Of a DNA stretch of 6,508 nt, positions 1-5,815 are shown one piece after another. A program made the translations under genes and the position numbers. Source of the DNA: CAZWHE01 sp964633825 (GTDB taxonomy: Bacteria > Planctomycetota > B15-G4 > CAYZWU01); the NCBI GenBank assembly GCA_964633825.1, contig CAZWHE010000192.1, positions 1 to 6,508 on the forward strand, given 5' to 3'. Position 1 is the stretch's first letter. Each line of letters begins with the position of its first letter. A model generated the notes under the pieces. The model made no database searches, was not told the DNA's origin, and worked only from the letters and a program-made list of their open reading frames with translations.

Positions 1-139
1 CGGAAAGGAAGTCGGAGCGCTTCCAATAACCGAATCGATCGCCCCGAGGACGATGGCGCTGCCTTTCCACAATAATCTTGCTGAAAAAGAGATCGATCGC
101 GTGGTCGAGGTTCTGGCCGCTGCGATCGATCGTCAGTAA
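1..139 (+). CDS. DegT/DnrJ/EryC1/StrS family aminotransferase, C-terminal end (partial)
   Basis: An open frame enters from the left edge (first complete codon at base 2) and ends at TAA 137-139, giving 45 visible residues. They contain LPITESIAPRTMALPFHN followed by NLAEKEIDRVVEVLAAAI. The pattern LPxTExxAxxxLxLPFHxxLxxxEIDxVVxxL is the characteristic C-terminal tail of PLP-dependent sugar aminotransferases of the DegT/DnrJ/EryC1/StrS family. These enzymes aminate nucleotide-linked keto-sugars for LPS, capsule, glycan or antibiotic sugar synthesis. The PLP lysine and the rest of the fold lie outside the window, so the substrate cannot be told. The gene converges with the neighbouring secreted-protein gene. 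The 22 bases between the two stop codons contain no hairpin plus T-run, so termination of either gene here is not visible. A functional link to the surface proteins (for example glycosylation) is possible but unsupported. Confidence 0.82.
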   Translation, partial: GKEVGALPITESIAPRTMALPFHNNLAEKEIDRVVEVLAAAIDRQ

Positions 140-161
140 GAACCGGTTTTATGGAAAATTG

Positions 162-1445
162 TTACTGGCCCCCTCCTGTTTCGGGCGCCCACCAGCGTAT
201 CAGAACAGGATCGTGTAACATGCTCCGTCCGTTATTGCTGATGTCCTCCAGCCTGTACCAATAGGGCCGGCCCGGATCCACCCCCCTGTCGATATGGATG
301 TAACTGGCGCCGTGCGTGGGGCCCCCTTTCGAAGGGATGAGATGGTCCGTTATGCGGGTGAATTCGCTTTCCCCCGAAATCTGGTTCTTGCGCCGCCAGA
401 TGTGAAAACCGGCGTTGTCGATCTCGGAAGCGGTTTCCCATTTTACGACCGCTGTTCTTTTATAACCCGCGGCCACGAAGGAGACGAGCTCGACGAGATC
501 GGGGCCGAGTTTATAGTAGACCGTCCCGTTCCACTGCCTGGGGTAAAATGTGCTGCTGAACGTACCACCCTGTCCGGAGTTGGTGATCAGGCTGAGGTCA
601 GAGTTCGAATAGGTGGTGGGCCCGCCGTTGGTATATTTGAGACCGCCTGTGACGACATCGACATACATGCCGTAGGTCAAGCCCCCGCTGAAGCTGACAC
701 CGGCTGCGCCGGGAAGATCGATATAGGTGTGGTTGTCGGAGCCCTGGCCCGTCCCCGTGCCGGAGGCGAGCAGGGTCCAGGCGCCGGGGTTGGTCTCGTA
801 GCCGACGCATGTGCCGCTCTTGTAATAGACGTCGACCGAAACCGCGCTGGTCGCGCTTGTGTTGATATCGATCCCCATGATCTCCTCGATATCCCAGTAC
901 GGGATGATGTCGAAGGTGTTGCCCTGAGAGCCGTTGTTTTGTGCGAAGAGGGTCGTCAAGCTTCCCATGTTCGGCGGAGCCTCGACCTTGATCTCGTCGA
1001 AGGCGAACCCGTCCGTCGGTATCCCGTAGTTGTCCTTCCAGGAGAAGCGGATCTTGAAATCGCTCGTGAGCGAAATACCGGCGTTGGAAGCGGCTAGGTC
1101 GATGTCGAGCGTTTTCAGCATGTAGGTGTCCGTACCGTCCCACAGGTCAAGGGCCTTGTGGTACGTTATATCGTCATCGCTGATGAAAACACCGTCCTCG
1201 GAATCGCTTTCGTCGCCGAACTCCTTCCACATGAACTCGAGGTTGCACTCCGGCACTGTCAGGAGGTCGACGGTGAGTGTCATCGTTCCGGTGCTGTTCG
1301 TGCCGTTGGTCGACGAATCCATGGTTACATGATAGGTATCGATCGGTGTGTTGGCCGTTGTGATCTGGATCCGGCCCGCGCCTGTGGTGTCGGTCTCCCA
1401 GTAAGGGCCGAAGCTTCCCGATTCGAATCCGTCGTAGAAGGGGAC
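162..1445 (-). repeat. 1.28-kb segment of gene A homologous to the 3' end of gene D
   Basis: Residues 401-827 of gene A (second MAM-like module, TTLFA domain, FN3-like tail) match the end of gene D (4535-5815) in the same order, with almost equal length (1284 against 1281 bases). DNA identity is locally complete; for example, 393-434 equals 4763-4804 over 42 bases. The protein matches run through the whole segment. This is a direct repeat, since both copies are on the minus strand about 4.4 kb apart, and it could recombine. Confidence 0.85.
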
Positions 1446-2645
1446 GGTCGCCGCAACAATCGGGACCTCGACCTTGATCTCATCGAAGGCGAATCCGTCC
1501 GAAGCAATCGCGTAGTTGTCATACTGAGAGAAGCGGATCTTGAAATCGCTCGTGAGCGAAATGCCCGCCGCGGAAGCGGCCTGGTCGAGATCGAGAATTT
1601 TCTTTGTGTAGGTGGCTGTACCGCCGCTCAGATCGAGGGCCTTGTGGTACGTTACGTCGTCATCGCTGATGAAAATACCGTCATCATAATGAGGCTCGTC
1701 GCCGAACTCCTTCCACATGAACTCGAGATCGACCTCGGTCACCGACGAGAGGTCGATGGAGAGCGTCATCGTCACGTTGCTGTAAGTGCCGGTCGGATAG
1801 GCGTCCATGGTCACATGATAGGTGTCGATTGGCGTGTTGTTCGTTGTGATCTGGATCCGGCCGTTGTTGGTCGTGGCCGTGGCCCAGTAAGAGCCGAAGC
1901 TGCCCGACTCGAATCCGTCGTAAAAAGGAACGGACGCCACCCCGGGGGTGCCCGCTTCCCAGTTGTCGAAAGCGGGCTGCTTGTAAGTCCCGATGCCGAA
2001 ACCGGTGCCGAGACCGCCCATGGTGGTCACGCCGCTGCATTCGAAATGTTCGTCCACAACATCGTCGAAGTCGCGGTCGATGTCGAAGTTGGCCGTGTCG
2101 CCTCCGTTGGTGAAGTAGAGGGTGGCAACTCCCGAAAGGGTCGGAACGGCGAGATCGAAGTACGTGCTTCCGGTCCAGTAACTGCCAGTGGCGACATTGT
2201 AGAAAAAGACGCGGTCATAGTAACCGTCCGAGGTGTTGTCCTGGACCTTGACGAACACGCCGTCCGTACCCCAGCCGGCGATCAGGGCCGTGTAGACGAT
2301 GGTTCCCGTCGTGTTGTAGAACTCCACGCTGCTCAGAGAGTCGGCATAGGCCATGGACGCCGAGGTGTGTTGCATCTTGCTGTGGTCCGAGGAGAGGCCG
2401 ACACCTTGGTTGCTCTGAATCCCGAGATCGCCTTCGGTTTCGGTCCAGTCCGCTCCCATGTTGGTGCCGTCGGCGCGGTTGAAGTCGTCCGACCAGCTGC
2501 CGCGTGTCGCACCATGCGGGATCCGGATCGCGGCCTTGTTGAAGCCGCTCGATGGCAGCGAATTATCGATGTTCTGGCTCATCCCGGCCGGAGCCAGGCA
2601 GAGAAGGAGAACAATGGTCACAATCGAAATGACCAAGGATTTCAT
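162..2645 (-). CDS. Gene A: large secreted modular protein (ConA-like, two MAM-like repeats, TTLFA domain, FN3-like C-terminus)
   Basis: 827 residues, start ATG at 2645, stop TAA at 164-162. The frame is open further up to an ATG at 2753. I chose 2645 because AGGAGG lies 6 bases before it and the protein then begins with a classic signal peptide: K2, hydrophobic core about 4-17, likely cleavage after APA (20) or GMS (23). C16 follows LLL, so it is not a lipobox. Domains: about 48-235, LamG/ConA-like, opening with SDDFNRADGT and containing an acidic DxDxDxDDxxD stretch at 188-198 that may bind calcium; about 239-400 and 401-559, tandem MAM/jelly-roll-like repeats (FYDGFESG, RIQITT, LEFMWKEFGDE, SDFKIRFS, DGFAFDEI); about 560-715, TTLFA domain (GNTFDI, GTCVGYE, WNGTVYY); 716-827, FN3-like domain (KWETASEIDNAGFHIWR, YWYRLEDI). 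There is no C-terminal anchor helix or visible sorting signal. It is probably exported by Sec to the periplasm, surface or medium. A binding or structural role is inferred; no catalytic motif is seen. Confidence 0.9.
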   Translation of the reverse strand: MKSLVISIVTIVLLLCLAPAGMSQNIDNSLPSSGFNKAAIRIPHGATRGSWSDDFNRADGTNMGADWTETEGDLGIQSNQGVGLSSDHSKMQHTSASMAYADSLSSVEFYNTTGTIVYTALIAGWGTDGVFVKVQDNTSDGYYDRVFFYNVATGSYWTGSTYFDLAVPTLSGVATLYFTNGGDTANFDIDRDFDDVVDEHFECSGVTTMGGLGTGFGIGTYKQPAFDNWEAGTPGVASVPFYDGFESGSFGSYWATATTNNGRIQITTNNTPIDTYHVTMDAYPTGTYSNVTMTLSIDLSSVTEVDLEFMWKEFGDEPHYDDGIFISDDDVTYHKALDLSGGTATYTKKILDLDQAASAAGISLTSDFKIRFSQYDNYAIASDGFAFDEIKVEVPIVAATVPFYDGFESGSFGPYWETDTTGAGRIQITTANTPIDTYHVTMDSSTNGTNSTGTMTLTVDLLTVPECNLEFMWKEFGDESDSEDGVFISDDDITYHKALDLWDGTDTYMLKTLDIDLAASNAGISLTSDFKIRFSWKDNYGIPTDGFAFDEIKVEAPPNMGSLTTLFAQNNGSQGNTFDIIPYWDIEEIMGIDINTSATSAVSVDVYYKSGTCVGYETNPGAWTLLASGTGTGQGSDNHTYIDLPGAAGVSFSGGLTYGMYVDVVTGGLKYTNGGPTTYSNSDLSLITNSGQGGTFSSTFYPRQWNGTVYYKLGPDLVELVSFVAAGYKRTAVVKWETASEIDNAGFHIWRRKNQISGESEFTRITDHLIPSKGGPTHGASYIHIDRGVDPGRPYWYRLEDISNNGRSMLHDPVLIRWWAPETGGGQ
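1446..1931 (-). repeat. First MAM-like module of gene A (tandem copy of 969-1445)
   Basis: Encodes residues 239-400. It aligns end to end with the next module (residues 401-559), the repeat period being 162 residues. Shared blocks are VPFYDGFESGSFG, the RIQITT-NTPIDTYHVTMD region, LEFMWKEFGDE, TYHKALDL, and GISLTSDFKIRFS...DGFAFDEIKVE. A 35-base stretch at 1528-1562 is repeated at 1042-1076, and with one mismatch at 5412-5446 in gene D. The first module is the more divergent: the second is visibly closer to the module in gene D than to this one. Confidence 0.85.
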
Positions 2646-2651
2646 GTCATT

Positions 2652-2657
2652 CCTCCT
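2652..2657 (-). promoter_or_regulatory. Shine-Dalgarno of gene A (decides the start)
   Basis: The minus strand reads TAGGAGGAATGAC before ATG 2645. The full AGGAGG core sits 6 bases upstream of the start codon, which fixes 2645 over the in-frame upstream ATG at 2753. Confidence 0.85.
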
Positions 2658-3057
2658 AATAATATGATCAGTCGTTACCCCATAATATTGGTGTCCGGGT
2701 TTTGAAACCTGTATTATGCCGAATCCTGTTTCAACTTCTTGTGCTTGGCTCAATCAGCACAGAATTCTGGCGAAAACAGTGATTTTGTATATGAAAGGCT
2801 TATATTGAACTTAAACATATTGGCACAAAACCTTGGGATTGTCAAATATTAAGAAACTCTCATCTGTTAGATATATATAGTTTGATATATAAAGGTCGGT
2901 CCAAAATATATTCCAGGCCCTTATCCGGCGAATAAAGCGAAAACCGGCAGGGCGCAACCGCATCAGCGCTTTTTCTCGTACTCGTCCAAGCGGGAACGAT
3001 AAACAGCGGATCCGTTGTGTCCGGCTCACAAAAGCCAACCACCTATAGAAACAATAC
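2658..3057. other. AT-rich intergenic leader upstream of gene A
   Basis: About 400 bases without a credible gene on either strand; short frames here lack a ribosome site and any recognisable protein. The part from about 2760 to 2920 is strikingly AT-rich (runs of TATATA near 2870-2895) against GC-rich coding DNA on both sides, as expected for a promoter or leader of gene A. From about 2920 to 3057 the sequence returns to GC-rich with no feature I can name. No riboswitch or small RNA was recognised, but a long 5' UTR for gene A is possible. Confidence 0.5.
2817..2845 (-). promoter_or_regulatory. Weak candidate promoter for gene A
   Basis: The minus strand has a perfect TTGACA (2845-2840) followed after 17 bases by CAATAT (2822-2817), which matches only 3 of 6 positions of TATAAT. 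It lies in the AT-rich stretch about 170 bases upstream of the gene A start and points the right way. The poor -10 makes this a suggestion only. Confidence 0.22.
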
Positions 3058-3071
3058 CGGACCGCGGTCCG
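3058..3071. repeat. Perfect 14-bp palindrome
   Basis: CGGACCGCGGTCCG reads the same on both strands. It abuts and shares its last base with the dispersed 44-bp repeat at 3071-3114, at the position where the other copy of that repeat (4356) is preceded by a different sequence. It could be a dimeric protein binding site or a junction scar; the sequence alone does not say. Confidence 0.5.
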
Positions 3072-3114
3072 TCAAAAATTTCCGGGCGGAAATATTCGAG
3101 GCTGCGGCGGACGG
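3071..3114 (+). repeat. Dispersed 44-bp intergenic repeat, copy 2
   Basis: Matches 4356-4399 at 36 of 44 positions without gaps, in the same orientation. Seven of the eight differences are transitions. It begins GTCAAAAATTTCCG and contains a small inverted repeat, ATTTCC GGGC GGAAAT. It directly abuts the terminator hairpin at 3115-3155 and lies on the distal side of that hairpin from gene C, the same arrangement as copy 1 behind gene D. It is non-coding. A remnant of an opposite arm (GGAAATT at 3155-3161) may lie just beyond the hairpin, but this is weak. Confidence 0.75.
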
Positions 3115-3155
3115 CATGAAAAGAGCCGGGAGTCGAGCTCCCGGCTCTTTTCATG
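3115..3155 (-). terminator. Rho-independent terminator of gene C, symmetric hairpin
   Basis: Perfect 18-bp inverted repeat (arms 3115-3132 and 3138-3155) with a 5-base loop. The stem has a GC-rich centre (AGCCGGGAG) and ends in A4/T4. Because it is symmetric, each strand reads stem then TTTT, so it could stop transcription from both sides. It starts 55 bases after the gene C stop codon. No convergent gene lies to the left on the plus strand within the window, so its evident use is for gene C. Confidence 0.85.
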
Positions 3156-3209
3156 GAAATTGATTTATAGAGGCTGCGCGGCATGGATCCTTTTCGAACC
3201 CTGAGCCGG

Positions 3210-4193
3210 TCACATAATGGTCAAGTACACGGAATCCGAGTAGGTGGCGTCCATGATATTGTCCATGTTGTCGTCCACGGCGAAGTTGAAGACGTAATTT
3301 CCAACAGGCGGTGTGATTCCGCTCATTATCGGCGTCGCCGGAAGCAGGAAGAGAGGTCCTCCGTGGGCGCGGATAGGTGTTGCGGAAGCGAACCACCCGT
3401 TGGAGGTGCGCCAGTATGTTGAATAAGCGAGCGTGATCCATATCCACCAATCCGCCGGGTCGCCGATGCCGTCCTTCGGGTCGAGGGCCACCGTCGAGCC
3501 GACGACGGTTCCGAACGGCAGAGTGAGCGGGCCGTCGGAGCCGTTCACCTTGATGTCGGGGAGGGGCGGGGCATACCCGAGATCATAGTAAATGGTCCCG
3601 TTCCATATCCTGGGGTGAAAGTTGTAGGTGAAGGCCGGGCCGTGTCCGCTGTTGGTGATCAAGCTAAGATCGGGATTCGAATAGGTGTTGGGCCCGCCGT
3701 TGGTGTAGCGGCAATTGCTCCCGAGATCGACATAGAGACCGTAGGTCTGTCCCGCGTCGAAGACGACACCCGCCGCGCCGGGCAGGCCGATGTAGGTCGG
3801 GCTGTCGGTTCCGGCCGACGTTCCCGTGCCGGTGTCGAGCAGGGTCCAGGCGCCGGGGTCGTTCTCGTAGCCGACGCAGGTTCCGGCCTTGTACCAGACG
3901 TCGGCCGTGACCGCGCCGCCGGCGGTCGTGGACGAGTTGACATCGATCCCCGATATCTCGATCGGCGTGTTCGGGATGATGTCGAAGGTGTTTCCGGAAT
4001 GGCCGTTATTGCTGGCAAAGAGGGTCGTCAGCGATGGGCGCCCGCTTTGGGACGATCCGACCTGGATCGACCTGTCCGAGGCCGGAGTGATCGAGGGCTG
4101 TCCGTTGTCATCGGTCTCTTGGGCAAAGCTCGCGTTTCCGATAAAGAGCGTCGCGCCCAGAATCAGAGTCAGGACAAATAGTGTTTTATTCAT
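3210..4193 (-). CDS. Gene C: secreted protein with TTLFA domain and IKVNGSDGP-type C-terminal domain
   Basis: 327 residues, ATG at 4193, stop TGA at 3212-3210. The frame is open to an ATG at 4241. I chose 4193 for its AAGGGAG 8 bases upstream and because it opens a clean signal peptide (N2-K3, hydrophobic 5-18, SFA cleavage after residue 24). Residues 26-53 are a polar linker. The TTLFA domain, about 54-205, has GNTFDIIPN, GTCVGYENDPGAWTLL, a second cysteine in LGSNCRYTNGG, and WNGTIYY. Residues about 212-327 form a second domain, PDIKVNGSDGPLTLPFG...DWWIWITL...PPVGNYVFNFAVDDN, of a kind often found at the end of secreted bacterial proteins. The acidic run D307-D315 (DDNMDNIMD) may be a calcium loop. 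Unlike genes A and D it lacks the FN3-like tail. Function is unknown; no catalytic motif is seen. It is followed by its own terminator. Confidence 0.88.
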   Translation of the reverse strand: MNKTLFVLTLILGATLFIGNASFAQETDDNGQPSITPASDRSIQVGSSQSGRPSLTTLFASNNGHSGNTFDIIPNTPIEISGIDVNSSTTAGGAVTADVWYKAGTCVGYENDPGAWTLLDTGTGTSAGTDSPTYIGLPGAAGVVFDAGQTYGLYVDLGSNCRYTNGGPNTYSNPDLSLITNSGHGPAFTYNFHPRIWNGTIYYDLGYAPPLPDIKVNGSDGPLTLPFGTVVGSTVALDPKDGIGDPADWWIWITLAYSTYWRTSNGWFASATPIRAHGGPLFLLPATPIMSGITPPVGNYVFNFAVDDNMDNIMDATYSDSVYLTIM

Positions 4194-4201
4194 TTCCGCT
4201 T

Positions 4202-4208
4202 CTCCCTT
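4202..4208 (-). promoter_or_regulatory. Shine-Dalgarno of gene C
   Basis: The minus strand reads CCAAGGGAGAAGCGGAA before ATG 4193. AAGGGAG sits 8 bases from the start and supports 4193 over the upstream in-frame ATG at 4241. The 150-base leader between this gene and the palindromic element at 4345 shows no convincing -35/-10 pair. Confidence 0.65.
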
Positions 4209-4355
4209 GGCTTCAAGCCGTCCAAAACCAACACGAAACAATCACCACTCCTGTCGAAGAGAATAATCCAAGAGAACGTGGGTGTTCTTTTTAAGAGGTC
4301 ACTTTCAAGCCGGCTGATGGTCTGTACCGGGCAGATCTTCTATGAACCTTATAGC

Positions 4356-4399
4356 GTCAAAAATTTCCGAGCAGAAATGTTCGAGAGTGCGACAGATGG
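4356..4399 (+). repeat. Dispersed 44-bp intergenic repeat, copy 1
   Basis: Left part of the 192-bp palindrome; matches 3071-3114 at 36 of 44 positions in the same orientation. It reads GTCAAAAATTTCCG then GAAAT, TTCGAG, TGCG. As in copy 2, it lies immediately beyond a terminator-like hairpin when read from the minus-strand gene before it. Confidence 0.75.
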
Positions 4400-4402
4400 A
4401 GC

Positions 4403-4468
4403 AAAAAACGGGATTTTTCTTCCGGAGCTTGGTTCACGCCAAGTGAGGACAGGAAAATCCTGTTTTTT
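4403..4468 (-). terminator. Bidirectional terminator-like core of the palindrome, behind gene D
   Basis: GGATTTT (4411-4417) pairs with AAAATCC (4454-4460), with the CTTGG/CCAAG hairpin inside. On the minus strand the stem is followed after two bases by TTTTTT (complement of 4403-4408). On the plus strand it is followed by TG then TTTTTT (4463-4468). This fits a rho-independent terminator for gene D and, by symmetry, for plus-strand transcription. The stem is AT-rich and interrupted, so its strength is uncertain. Confidence 0.55.
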
Positions 4469-4534
4469 GTCTCCAAATGGCGTGCTATCGGGCAAGCGTG
4501 GCGTTTTTTGCCGGAAATTTTTGACGCTTTAAGG

Positions 4535-5815
4535 TTAATATCCTCCTTGTGCGGGAGTCCACCAGATCATCCGGACGGGATCATGGAATGTGCTCCGCCC
4601 GTTGTAGCCGATGTCCTCCAGCCTGTACCAGTACGTGCGGCCCGGAACAATACCCTTGTCGATATGGAGATACGAAGCGCCCTGGGTCGGGCTCCCCTTG
4701 GCCGGGATGAGCTGGTCGGTTATCCGGATGAAGTGATTCTCCCCCAAGTCTTGTCTCTTGCTCCGCCAGATGTGAAAACCGGCGTTGTCGATCTCGGAAG
4801 CGGTCTCCCATTTGATGATCGCTGTTTTCCTTTGACCTGCCGCCATGAAGGAGACGAGCTCGACGAGGTCGGGATCGAGGATGTAGTAGAATGTCCCGTT
4901 CCACTGCCTGGGGTAGAAGAGGTAAGTGAATGACGGGCCGTGTCCGCCGTTGGTGGTTATGGCGAGATCGGTGTTCGAATAGGTGTTGGGCCCGCCGTTG
5001 GTGTAGCGGCAGTTGCTGCCGAGGTCGACGTACATGCCGTAGGTCTGACCGGCGTCGAAGACGACACCCGAGGCGCCGGGCAGAGCGATGTAGGTCGGAC
5101 TGTCGGTTCCGACCGACGTTCCCATGCCGGTGTCGAGCAGGGTCCAGGAGCCGGGATCGTTCTCGTAGCCGACGCAGGTCCCGACCTTGTACCAGACGTC
5201 GGCCGTGACCACGCTGCCGACGCTGCTGGACGAGTTGACATCGATCGCCGTGATGATGAGCGACCGGTTCGGGAGGATATCGAATGTATTACCGGAATGG
5301 CCGTTGTTGCTGGCGAAAGTGGTCGTCAGCGACAGCGCGGGCGTCGGGTCGTAGAGGGTGATCTCGTCGAAGGCGAATCCGTCCGTCGGGATCCCGTAGT
5401 TGTCGTACCAGGAGAAACGGATCTTGAAATCGCTCGTGAGCGAAATGCCCAGGTTGGAAGCCTCCTGGTCGATATCGATCGTTTTCAACTCGTAAGTGCT
5501 CGAACCGTTCCACAGGTCGAGGACCTTGTGGTACGTCCCGCCGTCTTCGCTGATGAAAACACCGTCGTCGGCATGGCTCTCGTCGCCGAACTCCTTCCAC
5601 TGGAACTCGAGCTCGCACTCCGCCGCTGACGAGAGGTCGATGGAAAGCGTCATTGTCGCGGTGCTGTTTGTGCCGTTGCTCGACGAATCCATGGTCACAT
5701 GATAAGTTCCGATCGGTGTGTTGGCCGTCGTGATCTGGATCCGGCCCGCGCCGGTGGTGGCGGTGGCCCAGTGCGAGTCGAAACCGCCCGACTCGAATCC
5801 GTCGTAGAAGGGAAA
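4535..5815 (-). repeat. 1.28-kb segment of gene D homologous to the 3' end of gene A
   Basis: Partner of 162-1445: MAM-like module, TTTFA domain and FN3-like tail in the same order. The TTTFA part departs from the pattern and resembles gene C more: 4974-5011 is identical to 3676-3713 over 38 bases, and both proteins share GTCVGYENDPG and LGSNCRYTNGGPNTYSN. Confidence 0.85.

Larger units (their letters stand above)
4345..4536. repeat. 192-bp nested long palindrome (MITE- or REP-like element)
   Basis: The outer arms 4345-4369 and 4512-4536 are inverted copies matching at 24 of 25 bases (core AGCGTCAAAAATTTCCG perfect). Inside are further inverted arms, roughly 4384-4417 against 4454-4487, imperfect (shared TGGAG, CAAAAAAC, GGATTTT), and a central CTTGG TTCACG CCAAG hairpin at 4428-4443. 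The right half has some extra sequence (about 4491-4511). The right outer arm overlaps the first two bases of the gene D stop codon, so gene D mRNA would carry the whole structure as its 3' UTR. No protein is encoded. Whether it is mobile cannot be told: no clear target duplication is visible. Confidence 0.75.

Noticed and set aside
36..133. Three ATCGATCG sites within 100 bases
   Set aside because: Two come from the repeated I-D-R codons of the aminotransferase tail, and such GATC-rich words are frequent across the window; there is no array spacing.
1158..2705. A 515-codon open frame on the plus strand, opposite gene A
   Set aside because: It lies wholly antisense to a gene with signal peptide, ribosome site and recognisable repeats. 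Its Arg/Val/Gly/Asp-rich, repetitive translation is what GC-rich coding DNA gives when read backwards.
2710..2735. TTGAAA and CATAAT/TAATAC boxes on the minus strand near the gene A start
   Set aside because: The spacing is 10-12 bases, too short for a sigma-70 promoter.
2646..2753. Upstream in-frame start for gene A at 2753
   Set aside because: It would put 36 charged residues before a perfect signal peptide and has no ribosome site as good as AGGAGG at 2652-2657.
2821..2836. TGGCAC on the plus strand resembling a sigma-54 -24 element
   Set aside because: The -12 GC dinucleotide is missing at the required spacing, and no plus-strand gene follows.
2934..2972. AAAGCG ... CGCTTT inverted repeat followed by T's, as a possible terminator
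   Set aside because: The arms are only 6 bp with a 27-base loop and no gene ends nearby on the plus strand.
4194..4241. Upstream in-frame start for gene C at 4241
   Set aside because: It would bury the signal peptide behind 16 residues; ATG 4193 has a suitable Shine-Dalgarno.
4940..5629. A 229-codon open frame on the plus strand, opposite gene D
   Set aside because: Antisense shadow of the TTTFA and MAM-like modules. The same shadow recurs opposite genes A and C, as expected from homologous codons.
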